Shown: positions 5,131 to 5,222 of the stretch, one piece after another
Position numbering within the stretch: the first letter of the stretch is position 1
How the letters are laid out: each line of letters starts with the position of its first letter
NCBI GenBank assembly: GCA_017473665.1
Contig: JAFUKK010000149.1
Location: 1 to 5,222, forward strand
Source: Lachnospiraceae bacterium
Lineage (GTDB): Bacteria; Bacillota; Clostridia; Lachnospirales; Lachnospiraceae
Direction: 5' to 3'
Length of the DNA: 5,222 bases
The notes under the pieces: model-generated
What the model was told of the DNA's origin: nothing
Seen by the model: the letters and a program-made list of their open reading frames with translations, nothing else
The model's database searches: none
Program-made: the position numbers and the translations under genes

Positions 5131-5222
5131 TTAGAAATTTTTATACATCACAGCCACACCGTCCCGACTTAATCCAGCTTTTTCATAAAAGGGAACATTA
5201 TTCGGAATAGATATCAATTGAA
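5131..5222 (-). CDS. GNAT-family N-acetyltransferase, C-terminal fragment
   Basis: Only the last 29 codons are inside the window; the start lies beyond base 5222. The segment PFYEKAGLSRDGVAVMYKNF is the typical end of small GNAT acetyltransferases, in which the Phe-Tyr-Glu-Lys-x-Gly helix-and-strand element near the C-terminus lines the acetyl-CoA fold and the chain ends Met-Tyr-Lys-x-Phe. Such enzymes transfer the acetyl group of acetyl-CoA to an amine. The substrate cannot be told from this piece. Two TAA codons in a row (5131-5133 and 5128-5130) end the gene and a terminator follows, so it is transcriptionally separate from the four-gene operon. Confidence 0.8.
   Translation of the reverse strand, partial: QLISIPNNVPFYEKAGLSRDGVAVMYKNF

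Overview
The window looks like the chromosome of a low-to-middle GC Firmicute, most probably a gut or rumen Lachnospiraceae (Clostridium cluster XIVa type). The evidence is strong AGGAGG-type ribosome binding sites, TTGACA/TATAAT-type promoters, compact Rho-independent terminators, a signal-peptide-less family 9 glycoside hydrolase of the cellodextrinase type, and two small XRE-family regulators paired with membrane proteins. The genus assignment is inference.

Layout. (1) Bases 1-1039, minus strand: a promoter with two operator-like sites drives a DUF2975-type four-helix membrane protein, followed by a YozG-like small HTH regulator cut by the window edge. The membrane gene has an in-frame TAA just before its last 16 family-typical codons. 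(2) Bases 1128-2983, plus strand: a single-gene unit with its own promoter, a structured leader, a 571-residue GH9 enzyme and a strong terminator. The enzyme has no export signal and 19 or so cysteines, so it probably works in the cytoplasm on imported cello-oligosaccharides. (3) Bases 3029-4988, minus strand: a tight four-gene operon encoding a 62-residue two-helix protein, a 147-residue three-helix protein, a 349-residue six-helix protein with a large N-terminal outside domain and a DERQ motif, and a 64-residue XRE regulator. Its promoter is near consensus. (4) Bases 5087-5222, minus strand: a terminator and the C-terminal 29 residues of a GNAT acetyltransferase.

How the parts relate. The GH9 gene stands alone and is flanked by two unrelated operons of the same design: membrane protein(s) first and a small single-domain XRE repressor last. 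In both operons the promoter carries dyad symmetry in or around the -35/-10 region, as expected if the last gene represses its own operon. The function of the membrane proteins is unknown. The least described part of the window is the four-gene operon, and the most checkable oddity is the premature stop in the DUF2975 gene. No RNA genes, insertion sequences, CRISPR arrays or prophage genes were seen.
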